Shown: one piece after another, positions 39,225 through 48,332 of the stretch
Position numbering within the stretch: the first letter of the stretch is position 1
Layout of the letters: each line of letters starts with the position of its first letter
Assembly: GCF_031085175.1 (NCBI RefSeq)
Contig: NZ_JAVHUY010000001.1
Span: forward strand, 186,001-250,000
Direction: 5' to 3'
DNA length: 64,000 nucleotides
Source of the DNA: Phytohabitans maris
GTDB taxonomy: Bacteria > Actinomycetota > Actinomycetes > Mycobacteriales > Micromonosporaceae
Translations under genes and position numbers: made by a program
The notes under the pieces: generated by a model
The model's input: only the letters and a program-made list of their open reading frames with translations
Databases searched by the model: none
What the model was told of the DNA's origin: nothing

Positions 39225-41278
39225 CCGACCGCGGGCCGTACCAGCTCTCCCGCCGCCATCCACCGGACCAGCTCCCCGCCGGGCATCGGGCGCGCGGCGA
39301 TCCAACCCTGGATCAGCGTGCACCCGGTCTCGGCGAGGAGCCGGCGGGTGTACTCGTTCTCCACGCCCTCGGCGACGGTGCGGATGCCGAGGGTCCGGGC
39401 CATCTCCACAATGGAGCGTACGATCGCGGCGTCGTCCCGGTTGCCGGCCATCCCGCTGACGAACGAGCGGTCGATCTTGATCTCGCTGATCGGCAGGCGG
39501 CGCAGGTGTTGCAGCGACGAGTAGCCGGTGCCGAAGTCGTCGAGCGACACCGCCACGCCCAACCCGGCGATCCGGTTGACCGTCGCCTGCACCCGGCTGG
39601 GGTCGGCGAGCAGCGAGCTCTCGGTGATCTCCACCTGGATCCGCTCCGGCGGCACGCCCCGCTCGTCCAGCCGCCGGGCCAGGTGCGTGGCCAGGTCGTC
39701 GCTGTAGAGGTCGCGGACGCTGACGTTGAGCGAGGCGCGGATGTCCAGCCCGGCCGCCGGCCAGCCGGCCGCCTGCGCGGTCACGTCGTCGATGACCCGC
39801 ATGGTGAGCTGCCGCATGACCGAGCTGTGCTCGGCGACGCTGAGCAGCTCGCGGGTGGATACCAGGCCGTGCGTCGGGTGGTGCCAGCGCAGCAGCGCCT
39901 CCACACCCTCCACCTCACCGGTGGCGAGCGACACCTGCGGCTGGTAGTGCATCGTGACCTGGTCGGCTCGCGGGGAGCTGAGCGCGTCCCGGAAGTCGGT
40001 GAGGAGCTTGAGCCGCTCCGGGCTGTTCTGGTCGGCCCGGGCCGCGTACGTGGCGACCGCGTCGCCGCGCTGCTTCGCCTCGTACATCGCCACGTCCGCG
40101 TGGCGCAGCAGGGTGGCGAAGTCCTCGCCGTCCGAATAGGACGCGATGCCGAGCGAGGCGGTGACGTCGATCTGCAGGCGGTCCAGCCGCACCGGCTCGA
40201 CGAGCGCGTGGACCACCGAACACGCCACGCGTTCGGCCTCCTCGGGGGTGTGCGTGGCGAGCAGGATCGCGAACTCGTCGCCGCCCAGCCGCGCCACGAT
40301 GGCGTCCCGGGGCTGTACCGAGGCGATCCGGTGGGCCACCCCGACCAGCAGCCGGTCGCCGACGTCGTGGCCGAGCGAGTCGTTGACGTGCTTGAACCGG
40401 TCGAGGTCGAGCATCAGCAAGGACAGCGCGCGGGGTGCCGGCACCCCGTCCGGCGCCACCCGGTCGCGGGCGGCCATCAGGTCGCAGAAGCCGGCGCGCA
40501 GGCCGGTGCGATTGGCCAGGCCGGTGAGCGGGTCCATGCGGGCGGCCCGGTCCCGCTCGGCCGACAGGCGGGCCATCCGCTGCACGGCGAAGAGCGGCAG
40601 GAAGATCAGCGGTACGAAGCCGACGTTGATGTGCGCGGCCACCGCCAGCACCGGGCTCAGCAGCAGCAGGGAGGCCTTGAACAGCAACTGGTTGCCGATC
40701 GCCCGGCCCAGCCCGCGCGGGTGTGCCGACGCCCCGCGCAGCACCGAGTGGCCGAACTCCAGGACCGCGTACACGACGAGCCAGGCGGCGACCGCGCCGA
40801 CGACGGCGACCGCGTCGGTGACGATGTTCGTCGGCCCGGCGCGCTCGAACGGATCCGGCTGGCCCAGCCACAGCACGCCCGCGGCGGCGGCGAAGGCGAG
40901 GGTGTACTGCCCCCACGCCTTGACTCCCTCGCTCATCGGGGCGCGCAGCTTCCAGCGCACCATCAGCACCGCGACCGCCTGCGCCACGATCGCCGGGCCG
41001 AGGCCCCAGCAGAGCAGGATCGCGAACGTGAAGCAGATCGTCGGGCACACGATCAGCGGCGACCGGCCCGGCGCCGGCGTGTCGATGAAGGCGAGGGCTC
41101 CGGCCAGCACGGCGAGCGCGGTCATCAGCCACATCGCCGGGTGCCGGGTCGCGGCGTCCACCACCTGGCCCGCGGATAGCGCTGTGACGAGCACCCCGGC
41201 GCCGCCCATCGCCACCGTGTAGAGCCGGAGAAGGTGCTGCCTGCCCCACCGGCCTTCCGCCGCGATCACCGCCGCCAC
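39206..41278 (-). CDS. Membrane GGDEF-EAL protein (c-di-GMP metabolism)
   Basis: A 690-aa protein. The first 230 residues contain six to eight hydrophobic helices. A GGDEF domain follows, with LDLDRFKHVNDSLGHDVGD and RLGGDEFAILL near residue 335, complete for synthesis. The EAL domain has EGVEALLRW near 458 and LDDFGTGYSSLQHLRRLP, also complete for hydrolysis. Both activities may be present, with one dominant. It would sense a membrane or external signal. c-di-GMP controls development in actinomycetes. Confidence 0.9.
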   Translation of the reverse strand: MAAVIAAEGRWGRQHLLRLYTVAMGGAGVLVTALSAGQVVDAATRHPAMWLMTALAVLAGALAFIDTPAPGRSPLIVCPTICFTFAILLCWGLGPAIVAQAVAVLMVRWKLRAPMSEGVKAWGQYTLAFAAAAGVLWLGQPDPFERAGPTNIVTDAVAVVGAVAAWLVVYAVLEFGHSVLRGASAHPRGLGRAIGNQLLFKASLLLLSPVLAVAAHINVGFVPLIFLPLFAVQRMARLSAERDRAARMDPLTGLANRTGLRAGFCDLMAARDRVAPDGVPAPRALSLLMLDLDRFKHVNDSLGHDVGDRLLVGVAHRIASVQPRDAIVARLGGDEFAILLATHTPEEAERVACSVVHALVEPVRLDRLQIDVTASLGIASYSDGEDFATLLRHADVAMYEAKQRGDAVATYAARADQNSPERLKLLTDFRDALSSPRADQVTMHYQPQVSLATGEVEGVEALLRWHHPTHGLVSTRELLSVAEHSSVMRQLTMRVIDDVTAQAAGWPAAGLDIRASLNVSVRDLYSDDLATHLARRLDERGVPPERIQVEITESSLLADPSRVQATVNRIAGLGVAVSLDDFGTGYSSLQHLRRLPISEIKIDRSFVSGMAGNRDDAAIVRSIVEMARTLGIRTVAEGVENEYTRRLLAETGCTLIQGWIAARPMPGGELVRWMAAGELVRPAVGQLPQT

Positions 41279-41388
41279 GCAGCACCCCCTCAGCCGCCCG
41301 TCATGCCCCCTGACCGGCCAAAAGAGTAACCCGAAGGATCTTCACGGCCAACCGCATATGAGAGGTTTATGCAGCAATAGCCGGATTT

Positions 41389-43020
41389 CTACTCCATAAC
41401 CATCCAGGCCGCGGTGTCCGCCGGGAGCCGGTCGCCGTCGAGCGGACCACTGGTCAGCGCGACCCGCCCGGCGACCGGCAGCGCGACCGGTTCGCCGGAG
41501 AGGTTGACCACGCAGGCGAACGTCGCGTCGCGGCCCCGGCTGAAGACCAGCACCCGGTCGGGCCCGGGCAGCCACGCGAACGGGCCGTCGCCGAGCTCCG
41601 GCTGGCCCCGCCGCTGCCCCAGCGCCCGCCGGTACAGCTCCAGCATCGAGTCGGGGTCGCCGGACTCCGCCTCGACGGTCCGGTCGCGCCAGGCGGCCGG
41701 CTGGGGGAGCCACGGCTCCGCGGTCGCGCCCGGCGGGCTGAAGCCGAACGGCGGGGCGGTGCCGGACCACGGGATCGGTACGCGGCAGCCGTCGCGGCCC
41801 AGGTTTGCCCCGGCGGTGCGGAAGAACATCGGGTCCTGCCGCAGGGCGTCCGGGATGTCCTCGACCTCTTCGAGGCCGAGCTCCTCACCCTGGTACAGGT
41901 AGACCGAGCCGGGCAGGGCGAGGTTGAGCAGGAGTGCGGCGCGGGCCCGGCGCAGCCCGAGCGCCCGGTCGGTTGGGGCGCCGAGCTGGCGATAGTCCAA
42001 TGTGAACGACGTGTCCGCGCGCCCGTACCGGGTCACGTGCCGGGGAACGTCGTGATTGGACAGTACCCAGGTCGCGGCCGCCTTCACCGGGGCGTGCACG
42101 GCGAGCGTCTCGTCGATGGTGGCGCGCAGCGCGGCCGCGTCCCAGGGGCAGCCGAGGAACGCGAAGTTGAACGCGGTGTGGATCTCGTCCTCGCGCATGT
42201 ACGCCACGAACCGCTCCGCGTCCGGCAGCCACACCTCGCCGATCAGCGCCCGCGGCTCCGGATAGCTGTCGGCGATCGCCCGCCACGCCCGGTACACGTC
42301 GTGCACCTCGTCGCGGTCCTGGAACGGGTGCGGGAACGGCGGGTCGGCCGGGTCGAAGTCGGCGAGCCCGCCATCCTTCACCAGCAGCGCGGCCGAGTCG
42401 ATCCGGATCCCGTCCGCGCCCCGGTCCAGCCAGAACCGCAGCACGTCTTCGAACTCCTCGCGCACCTTCGGGTTGTCCCAGTTGAGGTCCGGCTGCTCGG
42501 GCGCGAACAGGTGCAGGTACCACTCGCCGGGCGTGCCGTCCGGATTGGTGGTACGGGTCCAGGCCGGGCCGCCGAAGATGGACTGCCAGTCGTTCGGCGG
42601 CAGCTCACCGGACTCACCCCGGCCGGGGCGAAACCAGAACAGGTCACGCGCGGTCGAGCCGGGGCCGCTCTGAAGCGCTTCGACGAACCACGGGTGCTTG
42701 TCCGAGCAGTGGTTCGGTACGACGTCCACGATGATCCGGATGCCCAGCGCGTGCGCCTCCCGGATCAGCTCCTCGGCCTCGGCCAGGGTGCCGAAGACCG
42801 GGTCGATCGCGCGGTAGTCGGCGACGTCGTAGCCGGCGTCCGCCTGCGGCGAGGCGTACCACGGGTTGAACCACACCGCGTCGACACTGAGGCCGGCCAG
42901 GTGGTCGAGGTGGGCACGGACGCCGCCCAGGTCGCCGATGCCGTCGCCGTCACTGTCGGCGAAGCTGCGCGGATAGATCTGGTAGATGACGGCCGACCGC
43001 CACCACTGGTTGTCACCCAA
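41389..43020 (-). CDS. GH13 alpha-glucosidase
   Basis: A 543-aa protein of glycoside hydrolase family 13. The four conserved regions are present: DVVPNH (D99-H104), GIRIDSA with nucleophile D208, ALIGEVWL with acid E262, and SNHDVPRH with D324. The NPWYASPQADAGYDVADY stretch and GDGIGDLGGV are typical of oligo-1,6/alpha-1,4-glucosidases. No signal peptide, so it acts on imported sugars. It is last in the ABC-uptake operon. Confidence 0.9.
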   Translation of the reverse strand: MGDNQWWRSAVIYQIYPRSFADSDGDGIGDLGGVRAHLDHLAGLSVDAVWFNPWYASPQADAGYDVADYRAIDPVFGTLAEAEELIREAHALGIRIIVDVVPNHCSDKHPWFVEALQSGPGSTARDLFWFRPGRGESGELPPNDWQSIFGGPAWTRTTNPDGTPGEWYLHLFAPEQPDLNWDNPKVREEFEDVLRFWLDRGADGIRIDSAALLVKDGGLADFDPADPPFPHPFQDRDEVHDVYRAWRAIADSYPEPRALIGEVWLPDAERFVAYMREDEIHTAFNFAFLGCPWDAAALRATIDETLAVHAPVKAAATWVLSNHDVPRHVTRYGRADTSFTLDYRQLGAPTDRALGLRRARAALLLNLALPGSVYLYQGEELGLEEVEDIPDALRQDPMFFRTAGANLGRDGCRVPIPWSGTAPPFGFSPPGATAEPWLPQPAAWRDRTVEAESGDPDSMLELYRRALGQRRGQPELGDGPFAWLPGPDRVLVFSRGRDATFACVVNLSGEPVALPVAGRVALTSGPLDGDRLPADTAAWMVME

Positions 43021-43029
43021 CGAAAGAAC

Positions 43030-43902
43030 CTATCCCTTCAGGCTGCCCGCGGTGAGGCCGGACATGATGCTCTTCTGGAAGATCAGGAAGAAGACGATGG
43101 TCGGGATCGCGGCGATGACGGCGGCCGCGACCACCACGTTCATCGGGGTGCCGCCGGAGAACGCGTAGATGCCGACGCTGACGGTCCGGGTCTCCGGCGA
43201 CGGCATGACCAGCTTCGGCCAGAGGAAGTCCTTCCACACCGCGGTCACCGCGAAGATGGAGACCACGCCGAGGATCGGCCGGGACATCGGCAGGATGATC
43301 GACCACAGTGTACGGAGCGGCGTCGCACCGTCCATGATGGCCGCTGACATGATCTCCTCGGGGATCGAGTCGAAGAAGCGCTTGAGCAGGAAGATGTTGA
43401 ATGCGTTCGCCACCGCGGGCAGCCACAGCGCCAGCGGCGAGTCGAGCAGGTTGACGTGCAGGATCGGCAGGTCGATGACCGTCACGTACTGCGGGATGAT
43501 GAGCACCATCGCCGGGATCATCAGGGTGGCGAGCATCAGCGCCAGGATCACGTTGCCGAACGCGGGGCGCAGCTTCGACAGGGCGTACGCCGCCGCGGTG
43601 TCCAGCACGAGCTGGAAGACGAGCGCGCCGGCCGCGTAGTAGAACGTGTTGAAGAGCAGCTTCGCCAGGTCGAGCTGGTGCCAGGCGTCCGTGTAGTTGG
43701 TCAGCCGGGGATCCTCGGGCCACAGCGTCGGCGGGGTCTGGGCGATCTCCTGCCCGGACTTGAGCGCACCGGTGACCATCCAGTACAGCGGCCCGACGAA
43801 GACCAGCGTGAAGACGACGATGACGACGGTGAGCAGGGTCCAGTACATGTACTTGCCCCGCCCGCGCCGCATCTGGGCGGAGGAGATCAGGGTCCGGGTC
43901 AT
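43030..43902 (-). CDS. Carbohydrate ABC transporter permease (MalG-type)
   Basis: A 290-aa protein with six membrane helices. The EAA motif is at the expected place: EEIMSAAIMDGATPLRTLW, followed by the IILPMSRP loop that contacts the ATPase. GTLLTV-type N-terminal helix and the C-terminal QKSIMSGLTAGSLKG tail are typical of MalG-like partners. ATG 43902 overlaps the end of the other permease by 4 bp. No ATPase gene is in the operon; a shared MsiK-type ATPase elsewhere is likely. Confidence 0.9.
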   Translation of the reverse strand: MTRTLISSAQMRRGRGKYMYWTLLTVVIVVFTLVFVGPLYWMVTGALKSGQEIAQTPPTLWPEDPRLTNYTDAWHQLDLAKLLFNTFYYAAGALVFQLVLDTAAAYALSKLRPAFGNVILALMLATLMIPAMVLIIPQYVTVIDLPILHVNLLDSPLALWLPAVANAFNIFLLKRFFDSIPEEIMSAAIMDGATPLRTLWSIILPMSRPILGVVSIFAVTAVWKDFLWPKLVMPSPETRTVSVGIYAFSGGTPMNVVVAAAVIAAIPTIVFFLIFQKSIMSGLTAGSLKG

Positions 43903-44855
43903 GTCTCGTCCTGTCGCGAGGTGAGGCGCACGTACACGAAGGAGAAGCCGCCCAGCACGACGAGCATGATCACGCCGAGCGCGGCCGCTCCGTTGAGGTC
44001 GTTCTGGAAGAAGCCGTGCTGGTAGATGAGGTACGCGACCGAGGTCGCCGAGTCCTGCGTACCGGCGCCGTTGGCGAGGATCAGCGGCTCGATGAACAGC
44101 TGCATCGTCGCCACGATCTGCAGCATCGCCATCAGCGACAGGATCAGCTTGGTCTGCGGGATCGTCACGTTCCAGATCCGGCGCCAGATCCCGGCGCCGT
44201 CGACCTCCGCCGCCTCGTAGAGCTCGCCCGGGATGTTCTGCAAGGCGGCGAGGTAGATGAGGACGGCGGCGCCCATGTTCATCCACGTGGACGCGATGAC
44301 CATCGCCGGCATCGTCATCGTCGTGGACTGCATCCACTCCGAGGTGGGCAGGTGCAGGAACTTGAGGATCGCGTTGAACAGGCCGGCGTCGCTCGGGTCG
44401 TACGCGTAGTACTTGAACAGGAAGAGCGCGGACGCCGGCGGCAGCATCACCGGCAGGTACACCAGGATGCGCAGGTAGCCCTTGGCGTGGCGGAACTCGT
44501 TGAGCAGGATCGCCACGAGGAACGGCACCGCGTAGCCGAGGATCAGCGCCAGCGCGGTGAAGTAGAACGTGTTCTTCCAGGCGGTCCAGAAGCTCGGGTC
44601 GTTGACGATCCGCTCGTAGTTGTCCCAGCCGACCCACGTGGTCTCACCGCGCCGCGTCCGCTGAAAGCTCATGACGATTCCGCGGATCATCGGGTACCAG
44701 GAGAAGACGGCGAAGCACACGACGGCGCCGAGGAGGAACGCGTACCCGGTGAGGTTGCTCTGGATCCGGCGGGTGCGGCGGCCGCGCCGCCGCGCTGGCG
44801 GCCGAGGGGGTCCGGAGACCTTGGCGGGCTTGCCCTGTGCCGTGATCGTCGCCAT
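43899..44855 (-). CDS. Carbohydrate ABC transporter permease (MalF-type)
   Basis: A 318-aa protein with a basic N-terminus (RRRGRRTRR) and six membrane helices. The EAA loop is ELYEAAEVDGAGIWRRIWNV, then TIPQTK. It pairs with the MalG-type permease through a 4-bp overlap. It lies 59 bp downstream of the binding-protein gene. Confidence 0.9.
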   Translation of the reverse strand: MATITAQGKPAKVSGPPRPPARRRGRRTRRIQSNLTGYAFLLGAVVCFAVFSWYPMIRGIVMSFQRTRRGETTWVGWDNYERIVNDPSFWTAWKNTFYFTALALILGYAVPFLVAILLNEFRHAKGYLRILVYLPVMLPPASALFLFKYYAYDPSDAGLFNAILKFLHLPTSEWMQSTTMTMPAMVIASTWMNMGAAVLIYLAALQNIPGELYEAAEVDGAGIWRRIWNVTIPQTKLILSLMAMLQIVATMQLFIEPLILANGAGTQDSATSVAYLIYQHGFFQNDLNGAAALGVIMLVVLGGFSFVYVRLTSRQDET

Positions 44856-44914
44856 GAAGACTCCAGTGTGGACGGTGCGGGGGCCGTCGGCGTCGGCCCC
44901 CGCACGCTGGGTTT

Positions 44915-46309
44915 TCAGCTACCTGTGCCGCCCGTGGCGAGGACCTGGTTCACCTTGTCCTCGGCCGTCTTCAACAGCTGGTCGACGTTGGCTTTCGGGT
45001 CGGTCAGCACCGCGGACATCGCCGCGTCGAGCACCGCGTAGATCGCCTGCGCGTTCGGCGGCTCCACCTTGACCGGCACCGGGTTGTTTTCGAAGACCGC
45101 GAAGTCCTCGACGGTGATGTTCGCGTTCGCCTTGCGCTGCTCGAGCTCCTGCCCGTACGCGGCGCTGCCGACGGTGAACAGCTGCGGCTGCGGCAGGCCG
45201 ACCGGGTAGTTCTGCGGCTTGGCCCGCACGTAGTCGAACTGTCCCTTGCCCGGGGTGAGCTTCTGGTACGCCAGCCACTTCAGGCCGGCCTCGACCTGCT
45301 CCTTGCTCAGCCCCTTCTTGAAGAAGTAGCCCTCACCGCCGCCGAGCGTCGCCTTCGCCGCGCCGTCCTGGCCGGGCATCGGTCCCATCGCCCAGTCCTG
45401 GTACTTGCCCTGGAACTGGGTGACGATCGCCTGGGTCGCGTCCGGCGCGCCGATGAACATGCCGACCTTGCCGGCGCCCGCGTTGGTGAGCAGGTCCGGC
45501 CACTGCAGCAGCTGCTTCTCACCCACGCTGTTGTCGGTGAACCGCATGTCCTTCAGGGTCTGCAGCACCTGCTTGCCCATCGGGTTGTTGAAGTCGGCCT
45601 TCTTGCCGTCTTCGGTGACCATCTGCCCGCCCAGCGAGTAGAGCTCGGCGGTGAAGTGCCAACCGCCGGTGTTGCCCGCGCTGTACTCCGAGTACCCGGC
45701 GATCCCGTTGCCGAGCGCGGAAATCTTCTTCGCGGCCTCGCGGACCTCGGCCCAGGTCTTCGGCGGGTTCTTGACGTCGAGCCCGGCCTGCTGGAAGAGG
45801 TTCTTGTTGTAGACGAGCCCCATCGAGTAGTTCTTCGTCGGGATGCCGTAGACCTTGCCGCCGTCGGTGAAGGCGGCCTTCGCACCCGCGTCAACACTGT
45901 CCCATGTGGACACCGTCGAAGCGCTTACGTACTCGGTGATGTCCATGACCTGTCCGGAGTCGAGCACCTGCTGCAGGTCCGTCATGTATCCGTAGAAGAC
46001 GTCCGTCGTCGTGCCGCCCTGGAGTCGGGCGGTGAAGTCCGGCGGGTTGTTGCACTGGGTGCCGACCGATACGCTCTTGATCTCGATGTTCGGGTTTTCC
46101 TTCTGGAACGCATCGACATCCGCGTTCCAGTTGGCCAGAAGCTCCTTTTGCGACGCGACCGGCTGGCAGTCGACGGTGATGGAGACCTTGCCGCCAGCCG
46201 ACGACGACCCGTCGTCGTCACCCTTCGTGGAACAGGCCGCGAGGCTCAGCCCCGCGACACCGGCCGCGGCCGCTACGGCGACGACCCTTCGAAACAGCGG
46301 TGCGGACAT
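44915..46309 (-). CDS. Sugar-binding lipoprotein of the ABC transporter
   Basis: A 464-aa protein. The lipobox is LSLAAC (about 19-24) after a hydrophobic stretch. The rest matches family-1 solute-binding proteins: DAFQKENPNIEIKSVSVG, VFYGYMTDLQQVLDSGQ, KVYGIPTKNYSMGLVYNK, and the later GGGEGYFFKKG. Together with the GH13 glucosidase it points to maltose or other alpha-glucoside uptake. ATG 46309 was chosen for the signal peptide. Confidence 0.9.
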   Translation of the reverse strand: MSAPLFRRVVAVAAAAGVAGLSLAACSTKGDDDGSSSAGGKVSITVDCQPVASQKELLANWNADVDAFQKENPNIEIKSVSVGTQCNNPPDFTARLQGGTTTDVFYGYMTDLQQVLDSGQVMDITEYVSASTVSTWDSVDAGAKAAFTDGGKVYGIPTKNYSMGLVYNKNLFQQAGLDVKNPPKTWAEVREAAKKISALGNGIAGYSEYSAGNTGGWHFTAELYSLGGQMVTEDGKKADFNNPMGKQVLQTLKDMRFTDNSVGEKQLLQWPDLLTNAGAGKVGMFIGAPDATQAIVTQFQGKYQDWAMGPMPGQDGAAKATLGGGEGYFFKKGLSKEQVEAGLKWLAYQKLTPGKGQFDYVRAKPQNYPVGLPQPQLFTVGSAAYGQELEQRKANANITVEDFAVFENNPVPVKVEPPNAQAIYAVLDAAMSAVLTDPKANVDQLLKTAEDKVNQVLATGGTGS

Positions 46310-46583
46310 TGTCCTTCCCTTCGGGAACTCCGGTTGCGTCATCGGTGCCCTGCGGTGACGCGTCACCGCGGTGCGTCCTTCTACTCGGCGGTGCGGATTA
46401 CTTGCTGATGTCGATCGATGGCTGGCGCACCGGATCTCGTGCACAAGCGCAAGTGGAGTCACCGTAGCTAACGCGACATATTTCTGCAAGGTTTCGATCG
46501 AACTCTGCAAAGTCGAGACTCAACCGTGTTTGATCGTTGACGGACACGCGTGTTCCGTACCTAATGGGGGTTTAAATAGCAAA
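46310..46583. other. Control region upstream of the alpha-glucoside operon
   Basis: No gene is supported. It holds the operon promoter and the TTGCAGA/TTCGATCGAA elements at 46483-46510. The stretch just before the terminator is AT-rich. Confidence 0.5.
46483..46510 (-). promoter_or_regulatory. Candidate sugar-regulator site: TTGCAGA repeats around TTCGATCGAA
   Basis: On the minus strand TTGCAGA occurs twice (46504-46510 and 46483-46489), 21 bp apart, or two helical turns. The perfect palindrome TTCGATCGAA (46493-46502) lies between them. TTGCAG-type direct repeats occur at Streptomyces amylase/maltose promoters as I recall; this is unverified. No regulator gene is next to the operon. Confidence 0.5.
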
Positions 46584-46611
46584 AGGGCGGTTGCGTGACC
46601 GCAACCGCCCT
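46584..46611 (-). terminator. Rho-independent terminator, perfect 12-bp stem
   Basis: AGGGCGGTTGCG (46584-46595) pairs with CGCAACCGCCCT (46600-46611) around TGAC. On the minus strand it is followed by TTTTGCTATTTAAA. It ends the operon of the genes 47184 and 46624. Confidence 0.9.
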
Positions 46612-46623
46612 GAAATCAGCCCG

Positions 46624-47166
46624 TCACCGCGGCAGGACGCGCGTCCAGATGTTGGTCGCCAGCGGGCCGTGGGTCAGGCTGATCCGCTCCAGCGGCACGT
46701 TGTCGCCGCCCGGCCGCTCGAACAGCCGCGTGCCGTCGCCCAGCAGCACCGGCGCGACGCTGACCAGGACCTCGTCGAGCAGGCCCGCGTCCAGGCAGGC
46801 CCGCGCGGTGCTGGCGCCCAGGATGCTGACGTACTTGTCGCCGGCCGCCGCCTTCGCCGCGGCCACCGTGCTCTCCAGGTCGTCCATGAACGTCACGCCG
46901 GGCACCGGATCGGCCGGCACGTGGTGGGTGAGCACGAACGTCGGCCCGTCCCACGCACCGCCGAACGCCCCCTCGTGCTCGGTGCCCCTGTTGGGGTCGT
47001 CGCCCTCGAACGTGCGCCGGCCGACCAGCAGCGCGCCGACCCGGTGGACCAGGCTGTCCATCTCCGGATCGGGCCCGAAGTACGGCTTCAGCCAGGACAT
47101 GTCGCCGCCGTGTCCGGCGATGAACCCGTCCAGCGACATCGTCGCCCCGTACAGCATCTTTGCCAT
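46624..47166 (-). CDS. Dihydrofolate-reductase-family (RibD C-terminal-like) protein
   Basis: A 180-aa protein of the RibD-C/DHFR-like family: LYGATMSLDGFIAG at the start, LVGRRTFEG, FVLTHHVP, YVSILGASTARACLDAGLLDE and VLLGDGTRLFE at the end. Such proteins are not true DHFRs; their substrates are mostly unknown. It starts 17 bp after the sigma-factor gene and shares its transcript. Confidence 0.85.
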   Translation of the reverse strand: MAKMLYGATMSLDGFIAGHGGDMSWLKPYFGPDPEMDSLVHRVGALLVGRRTFEGDDPNRGTEHEGAFGGAWDGPTFVLTHHVPADPVPGVTFMDDLESTVAAAKAAAGDKYVSILGASTARACLDAGLLDEVLVSVAPVLLGDGTRLFERPGGDNVPLERISLTHGPLATNIWTRVLPR

Positions 47167-47183
47167 GAGCTGCCTCTTTCCCG

Positions 47184-48200
47184 TCAGGTGTGGGGTACAC
47201 CCGTTGAGACGCCGCCCGGCGCGAAAGTCATCGGTAGCTCGAACGCGGCGAAGAGGCTCGTGTCGTGGAAGGCGCTCAGCTCGGCGATCCGGTCGCCCTC
47301 CACCCGGATGACCCCGATCGCGAACGCCCGGTACGTGTCGTCGCCGGGCGGGCACACGTACGCGGCGACGGCGGGCATGCCGTTGGCCGCGGTCGGCACC
47401 ATGCGGAACCTGCCCACGTAATACGGTCCCGCCGGGTCCCAGCTCACCCTGAGGGTGGCCAGCACCGCCTCCCGGCCGGCGAACCACATCGGCCACGGCG
47501 GCATCACCGCGCGGATGTCGGCGGCGAGCAGGCCGGCCAGCGCGTCGAGGTCGGCCCGCTCGACCGCATCCACGTACCGCCGGACGACGGCCAGCTCCTC
47601 GTCGGTCGGGCCGAGCGGGTGCGCCCAGTCGAGCCGGTGCTCCGGCAGGTGCTCGCGGAGCGTGGCGCGGGCCCGCTGCAGGGCACTGTTGGTCGAGGCG
47701 ACGCTGGCCTCCAGCGCCGACGCCGCCTCCTTCGCCGGCCAGCCGAGCACGTCGCGCAGGATCAACACGGCCCGCTGCCGCGGCGGCAGGTGCTGGATCG
47801 CGGCCAGGAACGCCAGCTCCATCGTCTCCCGCGTGACCGCGACCGAGTCCGGCTCGCTCTCCACCGGTGCCGCCGCGTCGGGAAAGGGTTGCAGCCACGG
47901 GATGTCCGTGCGCGGCGGCAGGTCGGCGGTCGGGTCGGACGCTGGCGCGAGATGCTGCGGGAGCACCCGGCGGGCCCGGCCGCGCAGCGTGTCGAGGCAG
48001 GCGTTGGTGGCGATCCGGTACAGCCAGGCCCGCGGTGACGAGCGCCCGGCGAAGCCGTCCCAGCCCTTCCAGGCCCGCAGGAACGTCTCCTGCACCAGGT
48101 CTTCCGCCTCGTCGTACGAGCCGACCATGCGGTAGCAGTGCACCCGCAGCTCCCGCCGGTGCCGCTCCACCAACCCCGCGAACGCGGACTCTTCCCCCAT
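47184..48200 (-). CDS. ECF sigma factor with SnoaL-like C-terminal domain (SigG/SigX5 type)
   Basis: A 338-aa protein. Sigma region 2 is YDEAEDLVQETFLRAWKGWD with the AWLYRIATNACLD stretch. Region 4 is LPPRQRAVLILRDVLGWPAKEAA and SVASTNSALQRARATL. The C-terminal 130 residues are a SnoaL/NTF2-like domain (VDAVERADLDALAGLLAADI, PPWPMWFAGREAVLATL) that in this group modulates activity in place of an anti-sigma factor. ATG 48200 follows no strong ribosome site. It may control its own operon. Confidence 0.9.
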   Translation of the reverse strand: MGEESAFAGLVERHRRELRVHCYRMVGSYDEAEDLVQETFLRAWKGWDGFAGRSSPRAWLYRIATNACLDTLRGRARRVLPQHLAPASDPTADLPPRTDIPWLQPFPDAAAPVESEPDSVAVTRETMELAFLAAIQHLPPRQRAVLILRDVLGWPAKEAASALEASVASTNSALQRARATLREHLPEHRLDWAHPLGPTDEELAVVRRYVDAVERADLDALAGLLAADIRAVMPPWPMWFAGREAVLATLRVSWDPAGPYYVGRFRMVPTAANGMPAVAAYVCPPGDDTYRAFAIGVIRVEGDRIAELSAFHDTSLFAAFELPMTFAPGGVSTGVPHT

Positions 48201-48332
48201 AACCGGGAACGCTACCGTGGCGAACCCTGGACCATCGGACAGACTTCGCCGATCTCTCTTGCGTACACGCCACCCCGCACGGGTATCGTGCGCACGCTTT
48301 TCCACATGTCGATCGTCTAACGGGGGGTCCCG

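Noticed and set aside
38177-41179. A 1000-codon open frame on the plus strand
   Set aside because: It is the antisense shadow of the GNAT and GGDEF-EAL genes; composition is Arg/His/Pro-rich and no domain fits.
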